Origin: Sediminibacterium sp.
GTDB lineage: Bacteria > Bacteroidota > Bacteroidia > Chitinophagales > Chitinophagaceae
Length of the DNA stretch: 64,000 nt
Assembly (NCBI GenBank): GCA_017537025.1
Contig: JAFWCB010000008.1
Span: 310,001-374,000, forward strand
Direction of reading: 5' to 3'
Positions within the stretch are counted from its first letter, which is position 1. Every line of letters starts with the position of its first letter. The notes beneath the pieces are model-generated. The model searched no databases. It was not told the origin of the DNA and worked only from the letters and a program-made list of their open reading frames with translations. This document shows positions 1 through 7,913 of this stretch, in pieces. A program made the translations under genes and the position numbers.

Positions 1-415
1 TCTTAACGGCGTTATTATTTTTTCCAAGGAAAAATACGGTAATTCTACCAATATCTTTCTTGTTAACGGCAGTTTTCTCATCGTATACGCCAAAACTAAC
101 GTATACGCTATCGGATTTGTATTTGGCTTTCAATTGTTGTACGTAGTTGTCTATATCTTTAATAGAGAAGGCAACATACTCCGTACTGTTTGCGGATTTA
201 TATTTTTTTGCAAATGCCTCTTGCATTCTTTCCGCAGCATCTTCACTGATAAGTCCATTAATAGCGCCGGCCGCATTACCTCTAACTGATAATTCAGCAT
301 TATCTGATTGATTTTGCAGCTTTGTAGTATCGTTATCGTCTTTGCTGCACGACACCATGGTAGCAGACAACGAAAATGCTAACCATAAGCATTTGTTTGT
401 TAATAATTTTTTCAT
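1..415 (-). CDS. Lipoprotein of unknown function, C-terminus cut by window edge
   Basis: The frame opens with ATG at 415 and is still open at base 1, giving 138 visible residues. The N-terminus is a lipoprotein signal: MKKLL, a hydrophobic stretch, then a lipobox ending at Cys23 followed by SKDD. The acidic residues after Cys fit the surface-export type signal known in Bacteroidota. The rest is polar and Lys-rich with no motif I recognise. It has about 310 bases of non-coding DNA upstream, so it probably has its own promoter. The product is a hypothetical lipoprotein and no function is claimed. Confidence 0.7.
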   Translation of the reverse strand, partial: MKKLLTNKCLWLAFSLSATMVSCSKDDNDTTKLQNQSDNAELSVRGNAAGAINGLISEDAAERMQEAFAKKYKSANSTEYVAFSIKDIDNYVQQLKAKYKSDSVYVSFGVYDEKTAVNKKDIGRITVFFLGKNNNAVK

Positions 416-724
416 AGAAATTTCTGTTTAGTTTTTTAATTGCTTTGTTTCGAGCAAATTAGTGATTGAGCGTAGAAAAAAAGGCATCTTTTTTTTATGT
501 AATTTAAAAAAATAATATATAAGTACTTAATAATCATAAAATTAAACTTATCACTACAAAAAATACCGTGAAAAAACGGGAACTATGGCGTTAAAAAACG
601 TGAAAAAAATCCGTGGTTTAACTACCCCTTAAGAGAAATAATGAAAATATCTTCACGTTATATATCGTATTATAAAAATAGTTAAAATCCAATCTCTTAT
701 GCAGTTACCAATTCTTCCTTTGTC
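416..724. other. Intergenic region, AT-rich
   Basis: No gene is seen here. It separates the 3' end of the ABC permease from the start of the lipoprotein and should hold the lipoprotein's promoter, although no clear TAnnTTTG box was found. Around 475-496 an A-run, GCAT and a T-run could form a weak AT-only hairpin. Between about 565 and 625 the short motif GTGAAAAAA occurs twice about 30 bases apart. Confidence 0.4.
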
Positions 725-1954
725 TCATTTGGACACCCATTTGCGGCCATTGGAAGAATTTTTTTTGTAGGGGTTCATGCTTTCCATAATACTGAATCTA
801 TTAGCCACTGATATCAATATTACTAAGCAACAAGCTACCAGTAAAGTATAAGGAGAAAGAAGAGAGTCTATTGATATCTGCTGCTTTGCTAAGAATAGGT
901 AGCTAATATATTGAAGTAAGGCAGTGGCAAAAGTTCCCACGGTAACTAATAATAAGCCCGGAACAAAAAATCTTTTCATCAAAAGCTTATTCAATAGTTT
1001 GGGAGAGCATCCCAGTGTAATTAACAATATGATTTCGGGTTTACAAGATGTTACTGTTAACTGAATAAATAGTGTTATGATGAGTATTGCGAAAATAAGC
1101 ATAATCAATCCGGAAGCACCTAGTATCCAAACAGCCATATCGATAATTCTCCTGAACTTGCTAAACCGGGTTTTTTCGCTATCTGTTTTTAACCCTTTTT
1201 TGCTAAGGTAGCTTACCAATCTTGGATTGGATGGGTCTTTGGTTTTAATAATTAATCGAGATGGATTCGTTAAAGCTGTAGTAGCAAATTTTTGATTTGC
1301 CCATTGCATAAAAGAACCGGGAACCAGCATGGATGAAATACGGTCGCTAAACCCTACAACCCTCCCGTTAAATTCCACTTTATTAGTTTGGCCATAGATG
1401 GTAATTTTAAATACAATCATTTTCACAATGGCTGGTGTTAACTGTGGGAGATTTTGCGAAATTGAAAATTGAAAATTATAAATATCCAGAAATTGAGTTG
1501 GAACAATTACAGGAACAATCGTGTTGCCTTCCTCCCAATGCCAATCAGTTGTATTTACATCTATAAAATCCGACGGGGTACTCTCAAATGAAATATCTGT
1601 ATAAAACGGGAACCTGGAAGAGTTACTCTCGATAGAAGCTTTGAATCTACTGGCTTCCAGTGTTCCAATGGCTTCTGTAAAAGGTTGTTTTTGTAAATCG
1701 GTGATAAGTGAGTCTGGTAATCGGGAATTACCAATATTAGCATCCGTAAGCTCGCGATTAATAACTAAAAAATTAGCAATACTATCTCTTGTATTTTCAC
1801 GACTTAATAGCCTATTGAAATTCACTTGTATCTGCACAGCCATTAGTAATAAAATAACTGCCAGTAGTAATGCAAACATGGCAGTGATATATTTTGCTTT
1901 ACCGGCCCTTGAGCGAATAAGTTTGTTTAGTAATATAGATAGGGATTTATTCAA
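725..1954 (-). CDS. FtsX/LolC-like ABC transporter permease
   Basis: This 409-residue membrane protein has the FtsX/MacB layout: one N-terminal membrane segment (about residues 21-41), a periplasmic domain of roughly 230 residues, then three C-terminal segments (about 275-302, 330-352, 366-388). Its start overlaps the stop of the upstream ATPase gene by 4 bases (ATGA), so the two are translationally coupled and probably form one transporter. In the family such pairs extract lipoproteins, export small molecules, or transmit force to cell-wall hydrolases. The substrate cannot be read from sequence. A single permease implies a homodimer. Confidence 0.8.
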   Translation of the reverse strand: MNKSLSILLNKLIRSRAGKAKYITAMFALLLAVILLLMAVQIQVNFNRLLSRENTRDSIANFLVINRELTDANIGNSRLPDSLITDLQKQPFTEAIGTLEASRFKASIESNSSRFPFYTDISFESTPSDFIDVNTTDWHWEEGNTIVPVIVPTQFLDIYNFQFSISQNLPQLTPAIVKMIVFKITIYGQTNKVEFNGRVVGFSDRISSMLVPGSFMQWANQKFATTALTNPSRLIIKTKDPSNPRLVSYLSKKGLKTDSEKTRFSKFRRIIDMAVWILGASGLIMLIFAILIITLFIQLTVTSCKPEIILLITLGCSPKLLNKLLMKRFFVPGLLLVTVGTFATALLQYISYLFLAKQQISIDSLLSPYTLLVACCLVILISVANRFSIMESMNPYKKNSSNGRKWVSK

Positions 1955-2592
1955 AGAAAATATTGTTGATGATATGGGAAATAATAATTCTGATCTAAAT
2001 CAGCAATAATTAATCCTGCTTTATTTTCCGTACAAGTACTATGTATCAGATCGATAGCTTTTTGAGTGTTTTCAAGGTCTAAATGACTAAAAGGTTCATC
2101 CAGTAACAAATAGGTAAAGGGCTGTGCTAAGGCTCTGATAATGGCTGCTCTTTGCTGCTCTCCATAACTACAAATATGAGCCGGCTTATCGAGTATATGC
2201 GAAATATTTAAGCACTCAGCCATAACATCGATACTTAGATTAACAGATTGTTTACCCAATGCTTTTTTTAAACTAATATTTTCCCTGATAGTAAGTTGGG
2301 GAAATAAACGAAGATCTTGAAAAACAATGGCTATTTCATTACTCCTAATTTTCGACAGGGCTTCCGAATCGTAGTCCAATATATTTTGATTGTTATAGGT
2401 AATGATACCCGAGTAATCATTTCTTAGGTTGTATAAAAAATGTATAAGGGTGGTTTTCCCTGTACCACTTGGGGCAACTAACGAAGTATAACTGTTTGTA
2501 GAAAAATCCACATCTTTATTCCATACATCTGATTGACGGTGGAAAAGCCTATCGCGAAGCGCATTGGGGAAAACCGATTTTAATGAGAACAT
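1951..2592 (-). CDS. ABC transporter ATP-binding protein (LolD/FtsE-like)
   Basis: This 213-residue nucleotide-binding domain has Walker A APSGTGKTT (40-48), a Q-loop VFQD around 90-93, a signature written CSYGEQQ (141-147) instead of LSGGQ, and Walker B YLLLDEP (161-167) followed by the D-loop SHLD. The switch histidine usually found in a THD-like motif is absent: the site reads ADLD near 197-200. It is also short at the C-terminus. It overlaps the permease gene by 4 bases and follows the DUF4836 gene after a 4-base gap. It is clearly an ABC ATPase; the role (lipoprotein sorting or export) is inferred from family and context. Confidence 0.85.
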   Translation of the reverse strand: MFSLKSVFPNALRDRLFHRQSDVWNKDVDFSTNSYTSLVAPSGTGKTTLIHFLYNLRNDYSGIITYNNQNILDYDSEALSKIRSNEIAIVFQDLRLFPQLTIRENISLKKALGKQSVNLSIDVMAECLNISHILDKPAHICSYGEQQRAAIIRALAQPFTYLLLDEPFSHLDLENTQKAIDLIHSTCTENKAGLIIADLDQNYYFPYHQQYFL

Positions 2593-2596
2593 TTCC

Positions 2597-4324
2597 TTAG
2601 TTTGTTCTAATTACACCGGGAACGCCGGCAGGTATCATTTTCTCCTCAAATTCTTTTTCACGCTTGGCAACAGCACGCATATCTACGGCGATATTAGTGA
2701 ATAGAGAAACTAATGTAACCAAACTATTTTGTTTTTCGTTTTGTAATCTCCATTCAATAGAAGATTCGATTGCGTTATCCTTAATATTGTTTGTATAGCC
2801 CCTTATATCTTTAAAAATGGCTTTAGCCGTGGAGAGTGATTTATCATAGTTGCCATCATTTCCTACAGGAAAACTTTTTAATATGCTTTCCATATTTACA
2901 TAAAAAGAAACTGCTTTGCCTCCTAAATGAGTTTTCACATCATTGGCAATCTGAATCTTAGTAGAACCTTTAGTATATGCATTATACAGCAGTGAATCGC
3001 TGGCAATAATCAAATGTTCATCGGTACCCATAACATATAATCCAATGGCCTGTAAAAGTTCGCCTGATGTAAAAAACTTACCTGTATTTTTCACATAGCC
3101 CAATTCAGTTGCTTTTAACATGAGTTTTTTAAAGCTTTCTTTATTACCAACAGGCATGTTCATCAACATATTGGCTACAGGTTTTTTTGCTAGTAAAGTT
3201 TTTTCGGTAGAACGCTGCATAGGATCATTTGCTTGTATTGCAAAATCGGAGAATATAACAGCTATATCTCCTTTTAAAGATCCGTACAAATCTTTACTAC
3301 TAATACCGGATCGCTCCAGAAAACTATTAACCAGCCCTTCTACCTCAAGTTGTTGTAATAATCCGCCGAATATTTCCGGATTAAAAGAGGCTAAGAAAAT
3401 ACCTTGGATATTTTGGGAAGGATAGTTTTCTAAAAGGGAAAGATTTACAGTAGGCCCTGCGTATTTTTTTAATAAGCCTGTTAGTACAGGATTGGTATAG
3501 GTTGTAGACGTGATATTGATTTTTCCGGCATCAAAAGAAAGGGTGGATGCCGAATAATTGTCTTTGGCTAATTCTTCGAGTTTCGGTATTTGAATGGGTG
3601 CGCCGCTTAGCGCATTAAGATAACTACTGGTGCTGGTAAATAAATAACCATCAGCCTTTGTTTTGAACATCTCTCCAAAACCTTTTACACCTATGATTGA
3701 TTCCTCCTCTTTTTGTGTAAAAAAAGAATTAGCAGTTGATATTGTTTTTGCAGTTAAGTCGGTTTTGTTGGGAATAGTAAAGCGCATATTGGTTGAGTCC
3801 CAAGTGGGCTTAGAAACCTCTTGATAAAACATCAGCATGAGGTATTCTTTATCCCATGCAACGATCTTATTTCCCTCAACGATAATGGCATCAAAGTTTT
3901 TTTCTTTTATAATCTTGGTTTCAGGCTTGCTATATTTTTTTATATAAGCTTCAAATTTTGCATTATTTGATAAGCCTGCAATTCCGGCAACGACAGTAAC
4001 AGTATTATTAATACCCTCATTCTTGTTTACAGTAAAAAAATGGCAGTCTTTTTTCCAATTTATCCCGGCTTCTGTTCTCAACTCTTCGATAGCTTTACGA
4101 TCAACTTTACCAGAAGAGTCTTTTTCAAAAATTTTATCGAGTAAGGTATCAATGGTAATACCATTTTTTTCTAATTTCTCTTTTAGCGCGAAAATATTTA
4201 CGCTGGCTACTGCTACTGCATTTTTGGGAATTAATCTCGCTTCTTTAGGAGCTTTGCTACTACAGGAACTTAATACAAGCGTTATGATACCTAGTATGGC
4301 TAAGCCATTGATAATCCTATTCAT
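2597..4324 (-). CDS. DUF4836 family lipoprotein
   Basis: This 575-residue protein has a lipoprotein signal (MNRIINGLAI..., lipobox LVLSSC with Cys21, then SSKAPKEA). The body, beginning IPKNAVAVASVN and carrying regularly spaced FSDFAI- and GKAVSFYVNM-like strands, matches what I know of DUF4836, a Bacteroidota lipoprotein family without assigned function. It is the first gene of a tight minus-strand operon with an ABC ATPase and an FtsX-like permease, so it may be an accessory or cargo of that transporter (inference). ATG at 4324 is the only start that gives the signal peptide. Confidence 0.75.
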   Translation of the reverse strand: MNRIINGLAILGIITLVLSSCSSKAPKEARLIPKNAVAVASVNIFALKEKLEKNGITIDTLLDKIFEKDSSGKVDRKAIEELRTEAGINWKKDCHFFTVNKNEGINNTVTVVAGIAGLSNNAKFEAYIKKYSKPETKIIKEKNFDAIIVEGNKIVAWDKEYLMLMFYQEVSKPTWDSTNMRFTIPNKTDLTAKTISTANSFFTQKEEESIIGVKGFGEMFKTKADGYLFTSTSSYLNALSGAPIQIPKLEELAKDNYSASTLSFDAGKINITSTTYTNPVLTGLLKKYAGPTVNLSLLENYPSQNIQGIFLASFNPEIFGGLLQQLEVEGLVNSFLERSGISSKDLYGSLKGDIAVIFSDFAIQANDPMQRSTEKTLLAKKPVANMLMNMPVGNKESFKKLMLKATELGYVKNTGKFFTSGELLQAIGLYVMGTDEHLIIASDSLLYNAYTKGSTKIQIANDVKTHLGGKAVSFYVNMESILKSFPVGNDGNYDKSLSTAKAIFKDIRGYTNNIKDNAIESSIEWRLQNEKQNSLVTLVSLFTNIAVDMRAVAKREKEFEEKMIPAGVPGVIRTN

Positions 4325-4847
4325 GATTGGTATTTGAACTATGAAGATAAAATATAATAATATCTTTAATTTACCGCTTGTAAAATCAAGTGATTGTGTG
4401 ATTTATACATTTATGACTCGGGAATATAGAAATCTTTTTAAAACCTTATAAATTAAACTTTTATATAATATACTTATATAAGGGTATCTATTATCCTATT
4501 TTGCATTTTTAATAGCCAATTATGACAAGGAAACTCAAGAAAAAAAACCTTCTTTTGGGTGTAGTAATGGTCTCTCGTACTTAATCTTATGATGATTAAC
4601 CTGATACTATCGAGCAAACTTCTGTTCCTGAATGGATAGTTTTTAAGAGTATACCCTTCATGCTAGGTTTTATTTGTGCAGGTATAAGAAGCAGATCTCT
4701 TTACTTGCATAATGGCACTAGCAATTAGGAATTAGCAGTAATTTTATCTTTGATTGTAAGGGTAATATTTTAATTAGAAATTTGGATCAGACGTTCAAGA
4801 TTTTTTGAATAATATGAAAAATCAACAATTACTATGATCTAAATAAA
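4325..4847. other. Gene-free stretch with one decayed reading frame
   Basis: This region lies between the divergent start of the DUF4836 operon and the 3' end of the XRE regulator gene. Apart from the possible relic at 4522-4728 I see no intact gene, no tRNA-like fold and no strong terminator. Composition is very AT-rich, and 4729-4847 shows nothing recognisable. The DUF4836 promoter should lie just above 4324. Confidence 0.45.
4522..4728 (+). pseudogene. Possible relic of a short exported-protein gene
   Basis: From ATG at 4522 one frame reads MTRKLKKKNLLLGVVMVSRT, a convincing start of a Bacteroidota signal peptide (basic head, hydrophobic core). It is stopped by TAA at 4582-4584 and by a second TAA five codons later. 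The same frame then stays open for about 45 codons, reading PDTIEQTSVPEWIVFKS and onward, to TAG at 4726-4728. Two stops in an otherwise protein-like frame suggest a dead gene. Chance is a real alternative at this AT content. Confidence 0.3.
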
Positions 4848-5225
4848 CTAATCATCTCCAATAGCCTTATTTTTCATCTGATTAATTATTTCTTTTAGGT
4901 CGTTAATCTCTTTATTTTTTATCATAAGCATCTCATCAAGAACTTGTTTATAATAGTTATAAAAATTGTCTAAGCTGACCTCCGAAAGAACTTCTTTTTC
5001 ATTTTTACCTGCTTGTTGAGTAATTTTTAAACCGTAGGTGCTTAATATATTACTAGCTTCTTCCTTATATACCTCTAAAATTTTCAAAATAGTATCAAGG
5101 CTAATTGCGGTTTTACCACTTTCAATTTTTGAATAGCTTGCTTGGCTCATAAACAATAAATCAGCCATTTCTTTTTGACTGAGGCCTTTTGAGATTCTTA
5201 TTTTTTTAATTTCTTGGTTTATCAT
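4848..5225 (-). CDS. XRE-family transcriptional regulator
   Basis: This 125-residue protein has an N-terminal helix-turn-helix of the XRE/Cro type: IRISKGLSQKEMADLL, then MSQASYSKIESGKTAI, covering about residues 5-60. The C-terminal half is helical and charged, ending in a probable coiled coil (ILMIKNKEINDLKEIIN-like heptads), which fits dimerisation. It is divergent from the five-gene operon starting at 5328 with 102 bases between them. Such placement usually means the regulator controls itself and the neighbour. A palindromic candidate operator lies in the gap at 5251-5269. Confidence 0.85.
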   Translation of the reverse strand: MINQEIKKIRISKGLSQKEMADLLFMSQASYSKIESGKTAISLDTILKILEVYKEEASNILSTYGLKITQQAGKNEKEVLSEVSLDNFYNYYKQVLDEMLMIKNKEINDLKEIINQMKNKAIGDD

Positions 5226-5250
5226 AGTGTTTTGCCAAAATGGAATATAA

Positions 5251-5269
5251 ATATTCTGAAAGCGAATAT
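5251..5269. promoter_or_regulatory. Candidate operator, ATATTC-N7-GAATAT
   Basis: A perfect 6-base inverted repeat with a 7-base spacer sits midway between the XRE gene and the divergent operon, just upstream of the promoter-like box at 5291. Size, symmetry and place fit an XRE dimer site. Assignment is by position only, and short AT-rich palindromes also arise by chance. Confidence 0.35.
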
Positions 5270-5290
5270 AGAAATTATGAAATACCTATT

Positions 5291-5298
5291 TAAATTTG
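5291..5298 (+). promoter_or_regulatory. Candidate -7 promoter box TAAATTTG
   Basis: This is a perfect match to the Bacteroidota -7 consensus TAnnTTTG, 29 bases before the ATG at 5328. I find no clear TTG at the -33 position, so the promoter may be weak or activator-dependent. Confidence 0.4.
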
Positions 5299-5327
5299 AA
5301 TTATTATAAATAGCTTAAAAATTCACT

Positions 5328-6836
5328 ATGAAAAAACTAACTACAAAATTATTATCCCTGTTTCTGTTCATTACAGCTATCTCATTCATTGGATGCAAAA
5401 AAGTACTACCTACTAATATTGATCTTGGCAACACTGAAAACTCTATAACTGCTTATCCTTTCGATTGGGATAATCCAAGTATTAATTACATGCCAACTCC
5501 GTCGGGAACTACAATTCTTGTTCCTTGGGCTAATGGTTCTGTAAGAGGATTTTCAGATGATATTCTTTATGATTTTAAAAAGAATGATGGGTGGGAATTA
5601 GTATATAATGTGTTTAATACGAGTACTTTACAAGCAAATCCCTATTTTGTTTTATACAATAAGTATAGAGGGTTGCTAAGAATCTATATCTATGTTACAA
5701 CCAACGGTTTTACAACATCAAGTTATTTAACTAGTGGGTTGAGGCTTGGGCCGAATACAATTAATTCTTATATGTTAAATTACATAGATCAAGATATTGT
5801 AGATCTAAGTGTTAAAAAGACAGATGTTACAAAAGTTGAGCCTACTCAATTAGCGTCAAATGTTTGGTATGCCTCTCAATATGAAATAGCTTATGATCCA
5901 AATGTTGCATCTGCTAATTATCAAGATATTGGGTTGAATTGGTCATTAAAATGGACGAACGTCTCGACGATAAATCTAGGGGGAGGATTAGTGGGAAGCA
6001 TTAAGGGTACGATAGCCTCGCCTACCTCACAGTTTAATCTAGGAGGTAATTTAATAACTGGGGCTTTGAATGCTACGGGATTGACAGTTTTTAATAATAA
6101 TAAAGGGACTGGTCCAGACCAAGCAGATAATAATGGCCTTGGACTACCAGCATTTGTATTTAAGGGTATTCGAGACGGACTAAATGCTGGGCTTTCAGGA
6201 TTGAGTACTGTCAAAAATTTAATGAATGTTATATTTGGAGGAAATAGTTCTAATTCACAGGAGGTGAATCTTACTGTAAATGCAAATATAAACTTGGTTG
6301 GGTCACAGACTAGTAGTGGGGCATTTATACCTGATCCTGGATTATTGCTTGGTATACCAGGTGTAAGTAATAGTCAAACTGCTTCTGGTTATGTCCCAGC
6401 TTACAATCAAAATATGGGAGTATTTTATATATTAGGTAAGCCGAGGGTAACTGTAACTTATACACAACAAGACCCTGCACCTAACTGGGATGGGCCAACA
6501 AATAGATATTATTTAAATAATTTTGCAATTGAATCCAGTTCTTTTCAATTTTTGATTAACCCTATTTTATCTAATATTGCAAATGTGCAAGTAATTAATC
6601 AAGAAGTTCTTTTGCCTGAATTAATAGCTGATCCATATAATCATTTCTATGCCTATACTCCGTCGATTGAAACTGTTGGTTCTAAGAAGTTTTATAATGG
6701 CTATACAATTGATGGTTCTAAGATTGAGCTTGGTGTAAATCATGCTGTAGTTCGTGTAACACTTAAGGTAACGCCCAATAATGGTGCACCTGAGAGTAAA
6801 ATTGTAAAAACTTTTTGGGCAGATCTAACACAATAA
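5328..6836 (+). CDS. Large lipoprotein of unknown function, first gene of accessory operon
   Basis: This 502-residue lipoprotein has a basic N-terminus, a hydrophobic core and a lipobox ending at Cys23 followed by KK. I do not recognise the family. The middle (about 200-345) is rich in Gly, Asn, Ser and Thr with short beta-like stretches (GGGLVGSIKGTI, NLGGNLITGALNATG), and the C-terminal third looks beta-rich with many aromatic residues. It is followed after 17 bases by a small lipoprotein gene, in an operon ending with an S41-protease-like protein. Base composition is lower in GC than the flanking housekeeping genes, which fits acquired DNA. A surface or periplasmic location is inferred. 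Confidence 0.75.
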   Translation: MKKLTTKLLSLFLFITAISFIGCKKVLPTNIDLGNTENSITAYPFDWDNPSINYMPTPSGTTILVPWANGSVRGFSDDILYDFKKNDGWELVYNVFNTSTLQANPYFVLYNKYRGLLRIYIYVTTNGFTTSSYLTSGLRLGPNTINSYMLNYIDQDIVDLSVKKTDVTKVEPTQLASNVWYASQYEIAYDPNVASANYQDIGLNWSLKWTNVSTINLGGGLVGSIKGTIASPTSQFNLGGNLITGALNATGLTVFNNNKGTGPDQADNNGLGLPAFVFKGIRDGLNAGLSGLSTVKNLMNVIFGGNSSNSQEVNLTVNANINLVGSQTSSGAFIPDPGLLLGIPGVSNSQTASGYVPAYNQNMGVFYILGKPRVTVTYTQQDPAPNWDGPTNRYYLNNFAIESSSFQFLINPILSNIANVQVINQEVLLPELIADPYNHFYAYTPSIETVGSKKFYNGYTIDGSKIELGVNHAVVRVTLKVTPNNGAPESKIVKTFWADLTQ

Positions 6837-6853
6837 CCTTTAAAAATTAAGCT

Positions 6854-7204
6854 ATGAAATTTTTAGTTCGAATTTTATTTATTTCCATTTTGTTTCTAAC
6901 TAGTATAAGTTGTAAAAAAACTGCTGATTCTCCGCTAACAAGTGCAGAAAAAAATGCTATCGAACTTCAGAGAGTAATTAGTGAGAACGGAATAAAAAGA
7001 GTATATCCTGTAAAAGCTGCTGATATCTTTCCAAATTTTTTTCCATCAAACACTGGGACTAGTTGGACTTTCTCTAACGGATTCATAAAAATAAACTATG
7101 GGCTTTCAGAATCATATAATCTTAATTATTTGCTTAAATATGTGATAGCGCCAATTTATTTAGAAAATAATGTTCCCGCAACAGCTCTAATTTTATATTT
7201 TTAG
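6854..7204 (+). CDS. Small lipoprotein of unknown function
   Basis: This 116-residue protein has a lipoprotein signal ending at Cys20 followed by KKTADS. The mature part is about 96 residues: a helical segment (SAEKNAIELQRVISENG) and then a beta-like, aromatic-rich part ending in a hydrophobic ATALILYF. No domain is recognised. It sits second in the five-gene operon, 17 bases after the large lipoprotein and 5 bases before the next gene. Similar signals on genes 1, 2 and 4 suggest a membrane-anchored complex (inference). Confidence 0.65.
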   Translation: MKFLVRILFISILFLTSISCKKTADSPLTSAEKNAIELQRVISENGIKRVYPVKAADIFPNFFPSNTGTSWTFSNGFIKINYGLSESYNLNYLLKYVIAPIYLENNVPATALILYF

Positions 7205-7209
7205 GTAAG

Positions 7210-7908
7210 GTGCGACTTTTTTTAATTTTTACTTTTTTCTTTTTCTTTTATCAAATTACTTTTTCCCAAACTACGGCAGAAGTTAATTTTGGCGGTTCTT
7301 TTAATAAAAATTTACAAAGTATTGTTAACAGTAATTATAATATCGAAAATGCCTTGTCTTTAAATACAAGTATACAAATTAATAAGCCACTCTTAAAAGA
7401 GTGGCTTATTAATTTTGGACTTGGGTTTGTACCTAAGGATTATATCTATAAAGGAAAAGGAAATTATTCTGTAATTGAACAAAGAGTATCTAATTCATAT
7501 ATTCAGTTTAATTTATGTGGGTATAGGAAAATCGCTATCGGTAAGCGAATAGTTTTTTTTATAGGTGCAGGTGGGTTTACTGGATATTTAATAGCAAGAA
7601 AACAAAGTGGTGTATTACCCAATATTTATAATGTTCTTAATTTAAATACTCCTTCCAATTCAGTGTCACTATCTAACTTTTCGGAAAATCAAGTAATCGA
7701 TGAGAAAATAGATAATCGATTTGAAATCGGCATAAGGATATCACTAGGAGTGAGTTTGAAAGTTAATGCAAGAGGACGATTAAAACTTAGCGCAAACTAC
7801 GATTATTCAATAACCGAACAAGAAAAGCAATACATGCTTAATCAATCTACAAAACTAAATCGAACGCTCATGACAACCATTGGATATGAATTTCAACTTT
7901 TCAAATAG
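7210..7908 (+). CDS. Exported protein, probable small outer-membrane beta-barrel
   Basis: This 232-residue protein starts at GTG 7210, five bases after the previous stop. A signal peptide very rich in Phe is followed by SQTTAEVNFGG. Alternating polar/hydrophobic strands with aromatic girdle residues (FNLCGYRKIAIG, VFFIGAGGFTGYLI, LKLSANYDYSI) and a C-terminus ending in LMTTIGYEFQLFK, with Phe near the end, fit an outer-membrane beta-barrel of the porin-like group. A perfect 40-base inverted repeat (7376-7415) lies inside the gene and encodes about residues 56-69. Function is unknown. It may anchor or export the neighbouring lipoproteins. Confidence 0.65.
   Translation: MRLFLIFTFFFFFYQITFSQTTAEVNFGGSFNKNLQSIVNSNYNIENALSLNTSIQINKPLLKEWLINFGLGFVPKDYIYKGKGNYSVIEQRVSNSYIQFNLCGYRKIAIGKRIVFFIGAGGFTGYLIARKQSGVLPNIYNVLNLNTPSNSVSLSNFSENQVIDEKIDNRFEIGIRISLGVSLKVNARGRLKLSANYDYSITEQEKQYMLNQSTKLNRTLMTTIGYEFQLFK
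7376..7415. repeat. Perfect 40-bp palindrome inside a coding region
   Basis: Two 19-base arms are exact inverse complements around a 2-base AA centre: the left arm contains AATAAGCCACTCTT and the right arm AAGAGTGGCTTATT. It lies wholly inside the barrel-like gene and stays in frame. In RNA it would form a 19-bp hairpin, though without enough loop for ideal folding. No run of T follows, so it is not a standard terminator. Confidence 0.9.
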
Positions 7909-7913
7909 CAAAA

